From Saprospiraceae bacterium (GTDB lineage: Bacteria > Bacteroidota > Bacteroidia > Chitinophagales > Saprospiraceae), in contig JAJCYH010000026.1 of NCBI GenBank assembly GCA_029262995.1, forward strand, positions 234,935-298,934: DNA of 64,000 bases, given 5' to 3'. Of the stretch, positions 1-8,298 are shown in pieces. The notes below the pieces were generated by a model. That model saw only the letters and a program-made list of their open reading frames with translations. It had not been told where the DNA came from and did no database searches. How positions within the stretch are numbered: position 1 is the first letter of the stretch; the number at the start of each line of letters is the position of its first letter. The translations under genes and the position numbers were made by a program.

Positions 1-594
1 AGGGTATGCCTGTTATTTCGACCTTGCATAATCTTATAAAGAGTGATGAGTAAGATAATAGAAGTCGAAGCCGTGCTTTCTGACTCGCTTACCTATATAT
101 TTAACAATTTCTGTTCAAGTATCTCTTTTACTTATTAGTGATAGATTCTAGGACCCAAGGATTTACAGAACTTGATCCTATAGAAGATCTCTCTGGGAAT
201 GGTGCTAAAATAAAATTGCTAAATTATGGGCCGAGAATCAGAATTTAATTTAGAAATGAAAGATGTCGTGTATTCAAAATGGGTTTCTGAAAAAGTGATG
301 TGTGCTCCTTCCGTAGAAGGGATTTATGATTTTCTTCATAATGAATAAACCGTTATTAATAATATGGTCAAAGACGCTGAAAATAAAGCTCATAAACTTA
401 GGCTTATTGGCGTTGTAGATAATAATGGGAGTAAATTAGGTTTAATCACTGTTTCTGTTGATAGTGTGTTTTTTACACTATCTGGTTCTGGCATTATTAC
501 TGCCTACTATACAGAAAGTTACTCTAATACACCATTGATAATAAGAGGGTCAGGTGTCAGTGCAGAAGTAACTCCCACTGGTTTTTTGGCTTAA
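1..594 (+). pseudogene. Decayed C-terminal part of homoserine dehydrogenase (thrA-type aspartokinase/homoserine dehydrogenase)
   Basis: Three reading frames carry successive pieces of one homoserine dehydrogenase domain. The first frame gives GMPVISTLHNLIKS, then a stop; the next frame gives IIEVEAVLSDSLTYIFNNF; a third gives GFTELDPIEDLSG, the usual E-P-D-P-R-D-D-L-G substrate-binding region. After more interruptions, a frame from about position 364 gives the C-terminal part, with the typical NTPLIIRGSGVSAEVTPTG ending. Order and spacing match the end of bifunctional ThrA. In-frame stops and at least three frameshifts make it non-functional. It lies directly upstream of intact thrB and thrC, so it is the relic of a thrABC operon. 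The upstream part, including any kinase domain, is outside the window. Confidence 0.85.
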
Positions 595-617
595 ATAATA
601 AACTTAGCTACGTAATT

Positions 618-1553
618 ATGAGCAACAATTTAACAGTAAAGGTTTTCGCACCAGCTTCGGTTGCCAACGTCGCCGTTGGATATGATATTCTAGGTTTCGC
701 ATTAATGGGTTTAGGGGATGATGTGATTATAAGAAAAGGTAAAGTCGAAGGCTTAACAATTAAGACGATACATAAAGGAAGGTCACTTTCAAAAGACCCA
801 TTAAAAAATACTGCTGGTGTTTCGGCTATTAGGCTACTTCAATCTCTTGGCCTTGAGCGTGAGCCATTGGAGATGGAGATTTATAAAAATATGTCAATTG
901 GAACAGGCTTAGGAAGTAGTGCGGCTAGTGCTGTTGCTGGTGCTTTAGCCGTTAATGCGTATTTTGGCAATCCTTATTCTAAAATGCAATTGCTTCAATA
1001 CGCTACGGAAGGAGAACAAGTGGCTGATGGAGCTTTTCATGCTGATAATGTTGCTCCTTCAATGTTAGGTAGTATGATACTTGTCCGTGACAATAAGACA
1101 TTGGATTGTATTAAGCTTCCTGTTCCAAATGGTCTTCGGGTTGTCGTTGTTTATCCTCATATACAAATATTGACGAAAGACTCCAGAAGAGTTTTGTCTC
1201 CAAATGTAAGTTTGAAGCAACATACGCAACAAAGTGCAAACCTTGGAGCTTTCGTAGCATCTTTATATAAAACCGATTTCCCTTTAATGCAAAGGTGCTT
1301 AAATGACCTAATCATTGAACCGCAAAGAGCGAAACTTATTCCTGGTTTCATGGATATTAAAAGGCTTGGCTTGGATGCAGGTGCTTTAGGGTGCAGTATA
1401 TCAGGAGCCGGTCCTTCTATTTTTTGCTTATGTAATAATAGCCATATAGCTGAAAACATTCATGAGCTCTGGTCAAACTATTATACAGATAAAAAGCAGT
1501 TGTTTGATTGTTTCATAAGTGATATAAATAAAGAGGGCGCTTACGTGTATTAA
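618..1553 (+). CDS. thrB: Homoserine kinase (ThrB)
   Basis: Phosphorylates L-homoserine with ATP to O-phosphohomoserine, the substrate of threonine synthase, in the cytoplasm. It is a GHMP-superfamily kinase of 311 residues, normal for the family. The nucleotide-binding motif SIGTGLGSSAAS is near residues 92-103, the N-terminal substrate loop FAPASVANVAVGYD is near residues 10-23, and the C-terminal glycine motif SISGAGPS is near 260. The gene follows the thrA relic by 23 bases and is separated from thrC by only two bases, so transcription and probably translation are coupled. There is no strong Shine-Dalgarno sequence, as is usual in Bacteroidota. Function is confidently assigned from motifs and context. 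Confidence 0.96.
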   Translation: MSNNLTVKVFAPASVANVAVGYDILGFALMGLGDDVIIRKGKVEGLTIKTIHKGRSLSKDPLKNTAGVSAIRLLQSLGLEREPLEMEIYKNMSIGTGLGSSAASAVAGALAVNAYFGNPYSKMQLLQYATEGEQVADGAFHADNVAPSMLGSMILVRDNKTLDCIKLPVPNGLRVVVVYPHIQILTKDSRRVLSPNVSLKQHTQQSANLGAFVASLYKTDFPLMQRCLNDLIIEPQRAKLIPGFMDIKRLGLDAGALGCSISGAGPSIFCLCNNSHIAENIHELWSNYYTDKKQLFDCFISDINKEGAYVY

Positions 1554-1555
1554 TA

Positions 1556-2857
1556 ATGTTATTATATAGTACCAATAACAAAGACAATATAGTTGATCTA
1601 AAAACGGCAGTTTTAGATGCTTTTCCTAAAGACAAGGGATTATACATGCCCTGTGAAATTCCTGTGCTAAAAAATAATTTCTTCAATAGTTTGTCAGAAT
1701 TAAGCTTTTGTGAGTTATCATTCGCTGTCTGTTCCAAGCTATTTAAGGGGTTTATTCCAGAAAAAAATCTTGAAAAGATCATCTACACTTCTTTTGATTT
1801 TGATATTCCTTTAGTGGAACTTGATGATAATCTCTCCATTTTAGAATTGTATCACGGGCCAACACTAGCATTCAAAGATTTTGGTGCACGCTTTATGGCA
1901 AATTTAATGTCTTTCTTCCTAAGTAATTCTAATCAGAAAAGAACGATCCTTGTAGCGACTAGCGGAGACACCGGAGGAGCAGTAGCTGCTGGTTTTTACA
2001 ATACTGAAAATATAAATGTAATTATTCTTTATCCTTCTGAAAAAGTCAGTGAAATGCAAGAAAAGCAACTCACAACTTGGGGAAGTAACATAAAGGCTAT
2101 AGAGGTTTTGGGGTCTTTTGACGATTGCCAGTCATTAGTAAAGGAAGCATTTCTAGACCAAGACCTTTCCTCTTGCTTTCAATTCAGTTCAGCCAACAGC
2201 ATTAATATTGCACGTTTGATCTCGCAAAGTCTTTATTATTTTGAAGCCATTAAAAAAACCAAGAACACAATAAATGATATAAGCATTACCATCCCTTCAG
2301 GTAACTTTGGTAACCTCACTGCAGGATTATTAGCAAGAGAGATGGGCTTAAACATTAAACAGTTTATTGCCGCTAATAATAGTAACAACAGCTTTACAAA
2401 TTACATTCAAACTGGTGAATTTTTACCAAAACCTTCTATCCAAACCATATCCAATGCCATGGATGTTGGAAATCCTAGCAATTTTCCTAGAATAATGAAT
2501 CTGTACGGTTCCACGTGGAACATAATTAAAGATATTGTTAAGGCCCACTCAATTTCAGAGCAAGAAACAACGAAATACATACAAGAGTACTATACACAAC
2601 ATAAATACATACTAGATCCACATACTGCTGTTGGGATCGCCGCTACAATGAAAAATAGAAACAACTATACCAATATTGTTCTTGCTACAGCACATCCTGC
2701 AAAGTTCAAGGAAACAGTTGAGACCTTAATTAATATTGATATTGAAATACCCTCAGAATTGCTAAAACTACTTTCTAAAGACAAAAGAAGTATAAGAATG
2801 AGCAATAACTATGAACAATTTAAAGAACTGCTTATGTTTGATACATGTTCCACGTGA
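1556..2857 (+). CDS. thrC: Threonine synthase (ThrC)
   Basis: PLP enzyme that turns O-phosphohomoserine into L-threonine and phosphate. The 433-residue length fits the family. GPTLAFKDFGARF near residues 101-113 contains the Schiff-base lysine (about 107), and TSGDTGGAVAAGF near 135 together with IPSGNFGNL near 245 form the phosphate-binding loops. It directly follows thrB with a two-base gap. Two parS-like palindromes lie inside the gene, one of them covering the stop codon, so its 3' end carries a second, non-coding constraint. The gene itself looks intact, unlike the thrA relic that starts the cluster. Confidence 0.96.
   Translation: MLLYSTNNKDNIVDLKTAVLDAFPKDKGLYMPCEIPVLKNNFFNSLSELSFCELSFAVCSKLFKGFIPEKNLEKIIYTSFDFDIPLVELDDNLSILELYHGPTLAFKDFGARFMANLMSFFLSNSNQKRTILVATSGDTGGAVAAGFYNTENINVIILYPSEKVSEMQEKQLTTWGSNIKAIEVLGSFDDCQSLVKEAFLDQDLSSCFQFSSANSINIARLISQSLYYFEAIKKTKNTINDISITIPSGNFGNLTAGLLAREMGLNIKQFIAANNSNNSFTNYIQTGEFLPKPSIQTISNAMDVGNPSNFPRIMNLYGSTWNIIKDIVKAHSISEQETTKYIQEYYTQHKYILDPHTAVGIAATMKNRNNYTNIVLATAHPAKFKETVETLINIDIEIPSELLKLLSKDKRSIRMSNNYEQFKELLMFDTCST
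2507..2522. other. parS-like ParB-binding site, diverged copy
   Basis: GGTTCCACGTGGAACA is a palindrome with the CACGTG core; it matches the general bacterial parS consensus TGTTNCACGTGAAACA at 14 of 16 positions and has a perfect 14-bp symmetric core. It lies within the coding part of thrC, 339 bases before the exact-match site. Two such sites so close together are hard to explain by chance. Confidence 0.6.
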
Positions 2858-2861
2858 AACA
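2846..2861. other. parS chromosome-partitioning site (exact consensus)
   Basis: TGTTCCACGTGAAACA matches the widely conserved parS consensus TGTTNCACGTGAAACA at every position. It spans the last codons and the TGA stop of thrC (2855-2857). ParB binds such sites and loads SMC/condensin; in most bacteria they cluster near oriC. Flanking bases extend the palindrome (ACATGT on each side), but there is no T-tract, so it is not a terminator. A parAB pair is not in this window. Confidence 0.85.
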
Positions 2862-2928
2862 TGTTACTGCTGATATTACTTTATTTTGATAATAAATCAA
2901 TTTGCGCTATAAAGCATTACACATACCT

Positions 2929-5253
2929 ATGAGAAAATTACTAATACTGATATTAATTATAATAACAAGCAATATCAATGCCCAAGAAATTCTTGAAAGA
3001 GACAAGTTTAGACAATTAGATAATCTATTGGCAACTCCAAACACTTATAGAACGGCATCGGGAGCTCCAGGCCATGAATATTGGCAACAGAAAGCTGATT
3101 ATGTAATATCTGTTACAATAGATGATGAAAACCAAATCTTGCGTGGCAAAGAAACAATAACATATCACAATCAATCTCCTGATCCTCTTAACTACTTATG
3201 GCTACAAATGGATCAAAACGTAAGAGCTAAGGATTCTCATACCCACGATGTTAGAGAAAATACTATAAGGGAAAGAATGTCCACTACTCAAATAAACGCA
3301 ATGACACCCAATTTTGAAGGAGGTTTTAATATAGATTACATAAAAAACTCCAGTGACAAGGATTTAAGCTATATCGTTAACAAAACCATGTTAAGAATCA
3401 ATCTTCCAAAGCCATTAAAGTCAGGAGATAAATATTCTTTCAAAGTGAAATGGTGGTATAATATTAATAACACAAACGAAATAGGAGGTAGATCTGGCTA
3501 TGAACCATTTTCAGTAGACTCAAATAATGTCTATGTCATTGCTCAATTCTATCCAAGGCTATGCATGTATAACGATGTATATGGTTGGCAGAATAAGCAA
3601 TTCCTAGGCAGGGGAGAGTTTACTTTAGGGTTTGGTGATTTTGAGGTCGACATTACCGTTCCGGTAGATCATTTAGTATCGGCAACTGGTGAGCTGATAA
3701 ATCAAGACAAAGTATTGACACTCAAACAAATACAACGCTATAACCAAGCCAAAACCTCCTTTATTCATCCAGTAACTATAGCTAATTTAGAGGAAGCAGA
3801 AGAAAGAATTAATACAAAGAAAAAACAATACAAAACCTGGAAATTTAAAGCCGAAAACGTTAGAGATTTTGCCTTTGCAAGTTCTAGAAGATTTATATGG
3901 GATGCTATGGGAGTAAAAATGTCTAATGGAAAAACAGTTATGGCTATGTCAATGTGGACCAAAGAAGGTGATTGTTTGTGGAGTAAGTATTCCACAAAAG
4001 CAGTTGCCCACACAATCAAATGGTATTCTCATTACACATTTGATTATCCCTACCCAGTCGCCTGGTCAATTGATGGTAGCATGGGTATGGAGTATCCTAT
4101 GATTTGCTTTAACTTTGGCAGATGTGAAGACGATGGTACATATAGCCAAAGAACAAAATATGGGCATATTGGAGTCATTATACATGAAGTTGGACACAAC
4201 TGGTTTCCAATGATTGTAAACTCTGACGAACGTCAATGGACTTGGATGGATGAAGGTCTAAATACATTTCTGCAATATCTTACAGAACAACAATGGGAAA
4301 GAAACTATCCATCAAGAAGAGGACCAGCAAATAAAATTGTAAATTATATGAAAGGAGACAAATCAAAATTATCTCCAATTATGACAAATTCTGAATCTAT
4401 TTTTCAATTTGGGAGCAATGCTTATGCTAAACCTGCTACAGGACTCAACATTTTAAGGGAAACGGTTATGGGTAGAGAGTTATTTGACTACGCTTTTAAG
4501 GAATATACCAATAGATGGAAATTCAAACACCCAACACCATCAGATTTCTTCAGAACCATGGAAGATGCTTCAGCTGTAGATTTAGATTGGTTTTGGAGAG
4601 GATGGTTTTACACAATAGATCATTCTGATCAAGCCATAGTATCTATTAAATATCTACAACTAGACACTAAAGACCCTGTTGCTAAAAGCAATCAAGCGAA
4701 AGCACAAAGAAGTCAACAAAGAATAAACATAAGCGTCATTAGAAACAGAGAAGAAATTACACAGACATTAAATGAAGTTGATTCAACTATTGATGATTTT
4801 TATACAAATTATGATCCACTAGACTTTGATGTCCTTGATATAGAAGAATATGAAACATATAGGACTTCTTTATCCAACGAAGAAAAAGAATTGCTTGACG
4901 CAAATAAACATTTCTACCAGATAGAAATTGAAAACAAGGGAGGCTTAATCATGCCAGTTATTATTGAGTTTGAATATGAAGATCTAACAAAAGAAGTTAA
5001 ACGCATACCTGCAGAAATTTGGAGATTCAATCAATCCACCATTACCAAATCGTATAGTACAGACAAAAAAGTAATTAATATAACATTAGATCCTTATTTA
5101 GAAACAGCAGATATAGATACATCTAATAACTCAATACAACCACAATCATTACCATCAAGGTTTGAGTTATACAAAAGAAACAGGAGGAATAGTAGTTCTC
5201 AAAATCCTATGCAAAGAGCAAAAAAGGCAAATGAGAAAATTAATCAGCCTTAG
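2929..5253 (+). CDS. Secreted M1-family metallopeptidase
   Basis: Zinc aminopeptidase-like protein of 774 residues. I choose the ATG at 2929 because it starts a classical signal peptide (MRKLLILILIIITSNINAQ, cut after NAQ); the frame is also open from a TTG at 2902. The M1 signature HEVGH is near residues 419-423, with the third zinc ligand Glu in WMDEGLN near 442 (HExxH-18-E), and a GSMGMEYP element near 382-389 stands where M1 enzymes have GxMEN. The C-terminal ~200 residues are an extension rich in charged residues, ending without a recognisable T9SS domain. Likely periplasmic or outer-membrane associated, degrading peptides. The 3' end overlaps the convergent hydrolase gene by 14 bases. 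Confidence 0.9.
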   Translation: MRKLLILILIIITSNINAQEILERDKFRQLDNLLATPNTYRTASGAPGHEYWQQKADYVISVTIDDENQILRGKETITYHNQSPDPLNYLWLQMDQNVRAKDSHTHDVRENTIRERMSTTQINAMTPNFEGGFNIDYIKNSSDKDLSYIVNKTMLRINLPKPLKSGDKYSFKVKWWYNINNTNEIGGRSGYEPFSVDSNNVYVIAQFYPRLCMYNDVYGWQNKQFLGRGEFTLGFGDFEVDITVPVDHLVSATGELINQDKVLTLKQIQRYNQAKTSFIHPVTIANLEEAEERINTKKKQYKTWKFKAENVRDFAFASSRRFIWDAMGVKMSNGKTVMAMSMWTKEGDCLWSKYSTKAVAHTIKWYSHYTFDYPYPVAWSIDGSMGMEYPMICFNFGRCEDDGTYSQRTKYGHIGVIIHEVGHNWFPMIVNSDERQWTWMDEGLNTFLQYLTEQQWERNYPSRRGPANKIVNYMKGDKSKLSPIMTNSESIFQFGSNAYAKPATGLNILRETVMGRELFDYAFKEYTNRWKFKHPTPSDFFRTMEDASAVDLDWFWRGWFYTIDHSDQAIVSIKYLQLDTKDPVAKSNQAKAQRSQQRINISVIRNREEITQTLNEVDSTIDDFYTNYDPLDFDVLDIEEYETYRTSLSNEEKELLDANKHFYQIEIENKGGLIMPVIIEFEYEDLTKEVKRIPAEIWRFNQSTITKSYSTDKKVINITLDPYLETADIDTSNNSIQPQSLPSRFELYKRNRRNSSSQNPMQRAKKANEKINQP

Positions 5254-6007
5254 AATTAAGATCGGATAAGAATTTATCTAGATGATCATTGAATAAATTT
5301 GGTCGTTCCATCATTGGAGCATGGCCACATTTGTCAATGAAATACAATTTAGCATTAGGTAAAAGTTCCATAAACTTTTCTGCCACAAAAGGAGGGGTAA
5401 TATCATCCTGTTGTCCCCAAACCAATAATACAGGAGCATTAATCTGTCCAATTTTATCTTCCAAATTATTTCTAACGGCACTTTTAGCTGTTATCACTAC
5501 TCTAATAGCCTTTGATCTATCATTTACGGTATTAAAAACCTCATCAACCAATTCATCAGTAGCAGTTGCAGGATCATAAAAAACCGATTGTGCCTTTCTT
5601 TTAATAAAATCGTAGTCGCCTCTTTTTGGGAAAGAACTTCCCATAGCGTTTTCAAATAAACCAGAACTTCCCGTTAAAATTAAAGAACTTATTTTCTCCG
5701 GATTTGATAATGCATATAACTGAGCAAGATGACCACCTAAGGAATTACCTAAAACATGTACTTTATCAAATCCTTTATACTCAACAAACTCTTCTACATA
5801 TTTAACCAATCCCATCAATCCTAATTTCTTTAAAGGCATCTCCATAATGGGTAAAATTGGACTAACCACTTTATAATTGTTACCAAAACGTTCAAAAAGC
5901 CATTGAAAATTACTTAGTGCCCCAAATAAACCATGTAATAGTAAAATAACATCTCCTTGACCATCAGATTCAAGATATTTATACTTATCCTCTTCTTTAA
6001 TAATCAC
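5240..6007 (-). CDS. Alpha/beta-fold hydrolase
   Basis: A 255-residue alpha/beta hydrolase. LLHGLFGA near residues 33-40 provides the oxyanion-hole region, GNSLGG at 87-92 is the nucleophile elbow (Ser about 89), Asp in WGQQDDITPP near 196 and His in CGHAPMMERP near 228 complete the triad. No signal peptide, so cytoplasmic; the substrate cannot be deduced. The start overlaps the stop of the heme A synthase gene by four bases (ATGA type), which implies translational coupling. Its 3' end overlaps the M1 peptidase gene on the other strand by 14 bases. Confidence 0.88.
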   Translation of the reverse strand: MIIKEEDKYKYLESDGQGDVILLLHGLFGALSNFQWLFERFGNNYKVVSPILPIMEMPLKKLGLMGLVKYVEEFVEYKGFDKVHVLGNSLGGHLAQLYALSNPEKISSLILTGSSGLFENAMGSSFPKRGDYDFIKRKAQSVFYDPATATDELVDEVFNTVNDRSKAIRVVITAKSAVRNNLEDKIGQINAPVLLVWGQQDDITPPFVAEKFMELLPNAKLYFIDKCGHAPMMERPNLFNDHLDKFLSDLNSKAD

Positions 6008-7062
6008 ACTTCCATGTTTGTGCCTTTTCTAAAAACATATAAATTAAACAATGCAATAGCAAAGATAAAAATAGCAATTGACTGGTGCATAACACCATAA
6101 AATACAGGAATAGTCACTTTTGAGTTTAACAAAACAAGAATTCCTAATAATACTTGAATATTTAATAATACAAATAAAACAATAGCATTAATATGCATAA
6201 ATCTTTTGAATGGATACCTAATAAACTTTATAACCAAATAAAAGCCAAGGCCGTAAACCAAAAAAGCCCAGTATCTATGCAATACATGTATCAGGGCCGG
6301 CATAAGTGCATCCTTGTCATAATCAACAATCCCTTCTATGGACCATGAATCTTTCTCAAACAATAATTCAGGTATCATTGCTCCGTTCATATCTGGCCAA
6401 GAGGGATAATACACCGCTGCTCTCATTCCTGATAAAACAGCTCCTAAAAATATTTGAACAATCAATGCTACAAAGAAATACAAGGATAGACGACGAAAGA
6501 AAGAGACATCAAATTTTAATGTATTTCTAAAATATACATCATAAGTACACCATAAAACCAAAGCTAAGGTCACTAAAGCAATTCCTAGATGTAAACTTAA
6601 TTTATAGGCATTTACCCAAGGTCTTTCAACAAGACCACTTGCTACCATAATCCATCCAAATACCGCAGCACACGCAGCAGCAATAAAAATATAAGAAAGT
6701 CTAACTAATAAATCCTTATCTACCCATTTTTTATAAATAAAATATAATAAAGGTATAATAAATAACAGACCCATTATTCTTGCCCAAAGACGGTGAAAAT
6801 ATTCCCAGAAATAAATGAATTTGAACATTTTTAAACTCATACCTGTATTTATTTTCTTATACTGTGGTGTTTTTTTGTATAGATCAAAAGCATCATTCCA
6901 TGCCTTATTACCTAATGGTGGTAGGGTTCCAGTCACTATTTCCCATTTAGTAATAGACAAACCAGAACCAGTAATTCTAGTTATACCCCCAATAACAATT
7001 TGAAAAAATATAAGTATACAACCAGTAATCAGCCAAGCTCTAATAAATTTATTATACAACAT
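6004..7062 (-). CDS. ctaA: Heme A synthase (COX15/CtaA family)
   Basis: Inner-membrane protein of 352 residues with about eight transmembrane segments that oxidises the C8 methyl of heme O to make heme A for aa3-type cytochrome oxidase. The N-terminal signature GGITRITGSGLSITKWEIV is typical of the alphaproteobacterial/mitochondrial COX15 type. Four candidate haem-ligand histidines are seen: FHRLWAR near 89, SLHLG near 158, HVLHRYW near 257 and VMHQS near 323. The first gene of a two-gene unit with the hydrolase; a 442-base divergent gap separates it from dtd. Confidence 0.93.
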   Translation of the reverse strand: MLYNKFIRAWLITGCILIFFQIVIGGITRITGSGLSITKWEIVTGTLPPLGNKAWNDAFDLYKKTPQYKKINTGMSLKMFKFIYFWEYFHRLWARIMGLLFIIPLLYFIYKKWVDKDLLVRLSYIFIAAACAAVFGWIMVASGLVERPWVNAYKLSLHLGIALVTLALVLWCTYDVYFRNTLKFDVSFFRRLSLYFFVALIVQIFLGAVLSGMRAAVYYPSWPDMNGAMIPELLFEKDSWSIEGIVDYDKDALMPALIHVLHRYWAFLVYGLGFYLVIKFIRYPFKRFMHINAIVLFVLLNIQVLLGILVLLNSKVTIPVFYGVMHQSIAIFIFAIALFNLYVFRKGTNMEV

Positions 7063-7504
7063 AGGAAAGTATCAAGAAGAACAATATTAGTTTTATTTAT
7101 TGAATACAATTGAAATATATTAGTTTGCTAACATCCTTATTATTATCATTTATATTTAATTAAAAATATCATCTATCATCATAAGTGCTGTTAGTATCTT
7201 GATAAAAAGATTTCACTTCTACATATAATATAGAAAGCAACAAATTAGTAAAACTTTTCAACAGTCATATCAACAGGAAAAAACGAATAAACAAAGGTAT
7301 ACCAACAATAGAATACAATGTGTTTATAATACAACTTGTTGATTAAATTTTTACATTACCGTGTATGTAAGCCAAATTTATTATAGGGAGAAAATATTGA
7401 TAAAAAACATATATAAATTTTATAAATATATAATTAACTCATAAGCTTTTCTTCCTTAGTTTAGTTGTTGGTAAGCTTTATTTAATCCATAGGTTATTAA
7501 CATT
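7063..7504. other. Divergent intergenic region between ctaA and dtd
   Basis: A very AT-rich 442-base gap between two genes that point away from each other, so it must hold both promoters. On the minus strand there is a TAAATTTG box (7380 to 7373) that fits the Bacteroidota -7 consensus TAnnTTTG. An imperfect inverted repeat TTACAT...ATGTAA at 7351-7370 could be an operator. No open frame, RNA or repeat that I recognise is present. Confidence 0.4.
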
Positions 7505-7960
7505 ATGAGAGCAGTTATTCAACGTACAAATTCAGAAGCAACAGTAAAGGTTAACAATAATGTTGTAGGTTCAATAAATAAAGGACTAATTGTCTATTTA
7601 GGCGTAGAAGAAACAGATGATCGAGAAGATATTGTTTGGTTATCTAATAAATTATCAGCATTAAGAATTTTTAACGATTCGGAAGGAAAAATGAATTTAT
7701 CTGTAAAAGATATATCTGGATCAATACTGCTTATAAGCCAATTTACTTTATTTGCAAGCACAAAAAAAGGTAACAGACCATCATTTATACGTTCAGCCAA
7801 ACCAGATTATGCTAATAGACTATATGATGATTTTGTTACATATATCAGAGAAACCCATAAACAAACTATAGCAACAGGAGTTTTTGCTGCTGATATGAAG
7901 GTTTCATATATAAATGATGGTCCTGTAACTATTATTATTGACACAAAGAATAAAGAATGA
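7505..7960 (+). CDS. dtd: D-aminoacyl-tRNA deacylase
   Basis: Hydrolyses D-aminoacyl-tRNAs (D-Tyr-tRNA and others) and so keeps D-amino acids out of proteins. 151 residues, the normal length. It has the N-terminal MRAVIQR start, the SQFTLFA motif near residues 78-84 and the Gly-cisPro motif in NDGPVT near 138, which reads the chirality of the amino acid. First gene of a tight co-directional run; its stop overlaps the start of the MazG-like gene by four bases. Confidence 0.96.
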   Translation: MRAVIQRTNSEATVKVNNNVVGSINKGLIVYLGVEETDDREDIVWLSNKLSALRIFNDSEGKMNLSVKDISGSILLISQFTLFASTKKGNRPSFIRSAKPDYANRLYDDFVTYIRETHKQTIATGVFAADMKVSYINDGPVTIIIDTKNKE

Positions 7961-8298
7961 CTGTAAAGAACTTACAAGAGAAAGTAAATCAATGGATAGA
8001 TCAATATGGTATAAGATATTTTGATGAAAGGACCAATGCCTTACTATTAATGGAGGAAGTAGGAGAGTTTTCCCGATTGATTGCAAGAAAATATGGCGAG
8101 CAGTCGTTTAAAAGCCCAGAACAAGGAAACAAAGTTGATGATAATATTAAGGAAGAGATGGCAGATATTATCTTTGTACTTACTTGCTTGGCAAATCAAA
8201 TGCAAATTGACTTAACACTAGCAATTAAAGAGAATTTTATTAAAAAAACCAACCGAGATAAGAGCAGACATAAATCAAACCCAAAGCTGAATAATTGA
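7957..8298 (+). CDS. MazG-like nucleotide pyrophosphohydrolase
   Basis: 113-residue all-helical protein of the MazG/dUTPase-like NTP pyrophosphohydrolase superfamily, which removes pyrophosphate from (often non-canonical) nucleoside triphosphates. The Mg-binding pattern is visible as LLMEEVGEFSR near residues 30-40 and KEEMADIIFVLTCLAN near 67-82, that is ExxE followed by ExxD. It overlaps dtd by four bases and the next gene by four bases. Substrate not deducible; house-cleaning is the usual role and fits the pairing with dtd, another quality-control enzyme. Confidence 0.88.
   Translation: MTVKNLQEKVNQWIDQYGIRYFDERTNALLLMEEVGEFSRLIARKYGEQSFKSPEQGNKVDDNIKEEMADIIFVLTCLANQMQIDLTLAIKENFIKKTNRDKSRHKSNPKLNN

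Noticed and set aside
1157..1459. 100-codon frame on the minus strand inside thrB
   Set aside because: It is the shadow of a strongly supported gene; no start signal or family resemblance.
2841..2866. Hairpin terminator behind thrC
   Set aside because: The palindrome has no T-tract and its core matches the parS consensus exactly, which explains it better.
7063..7504. Origin of replication in the ctaA-dtd gap
   Set aside because: The gap is AT-rich and parS sites are near, but I see no DnaA boxes of the TTATNCACA type and no dnaA or dnaN gene.
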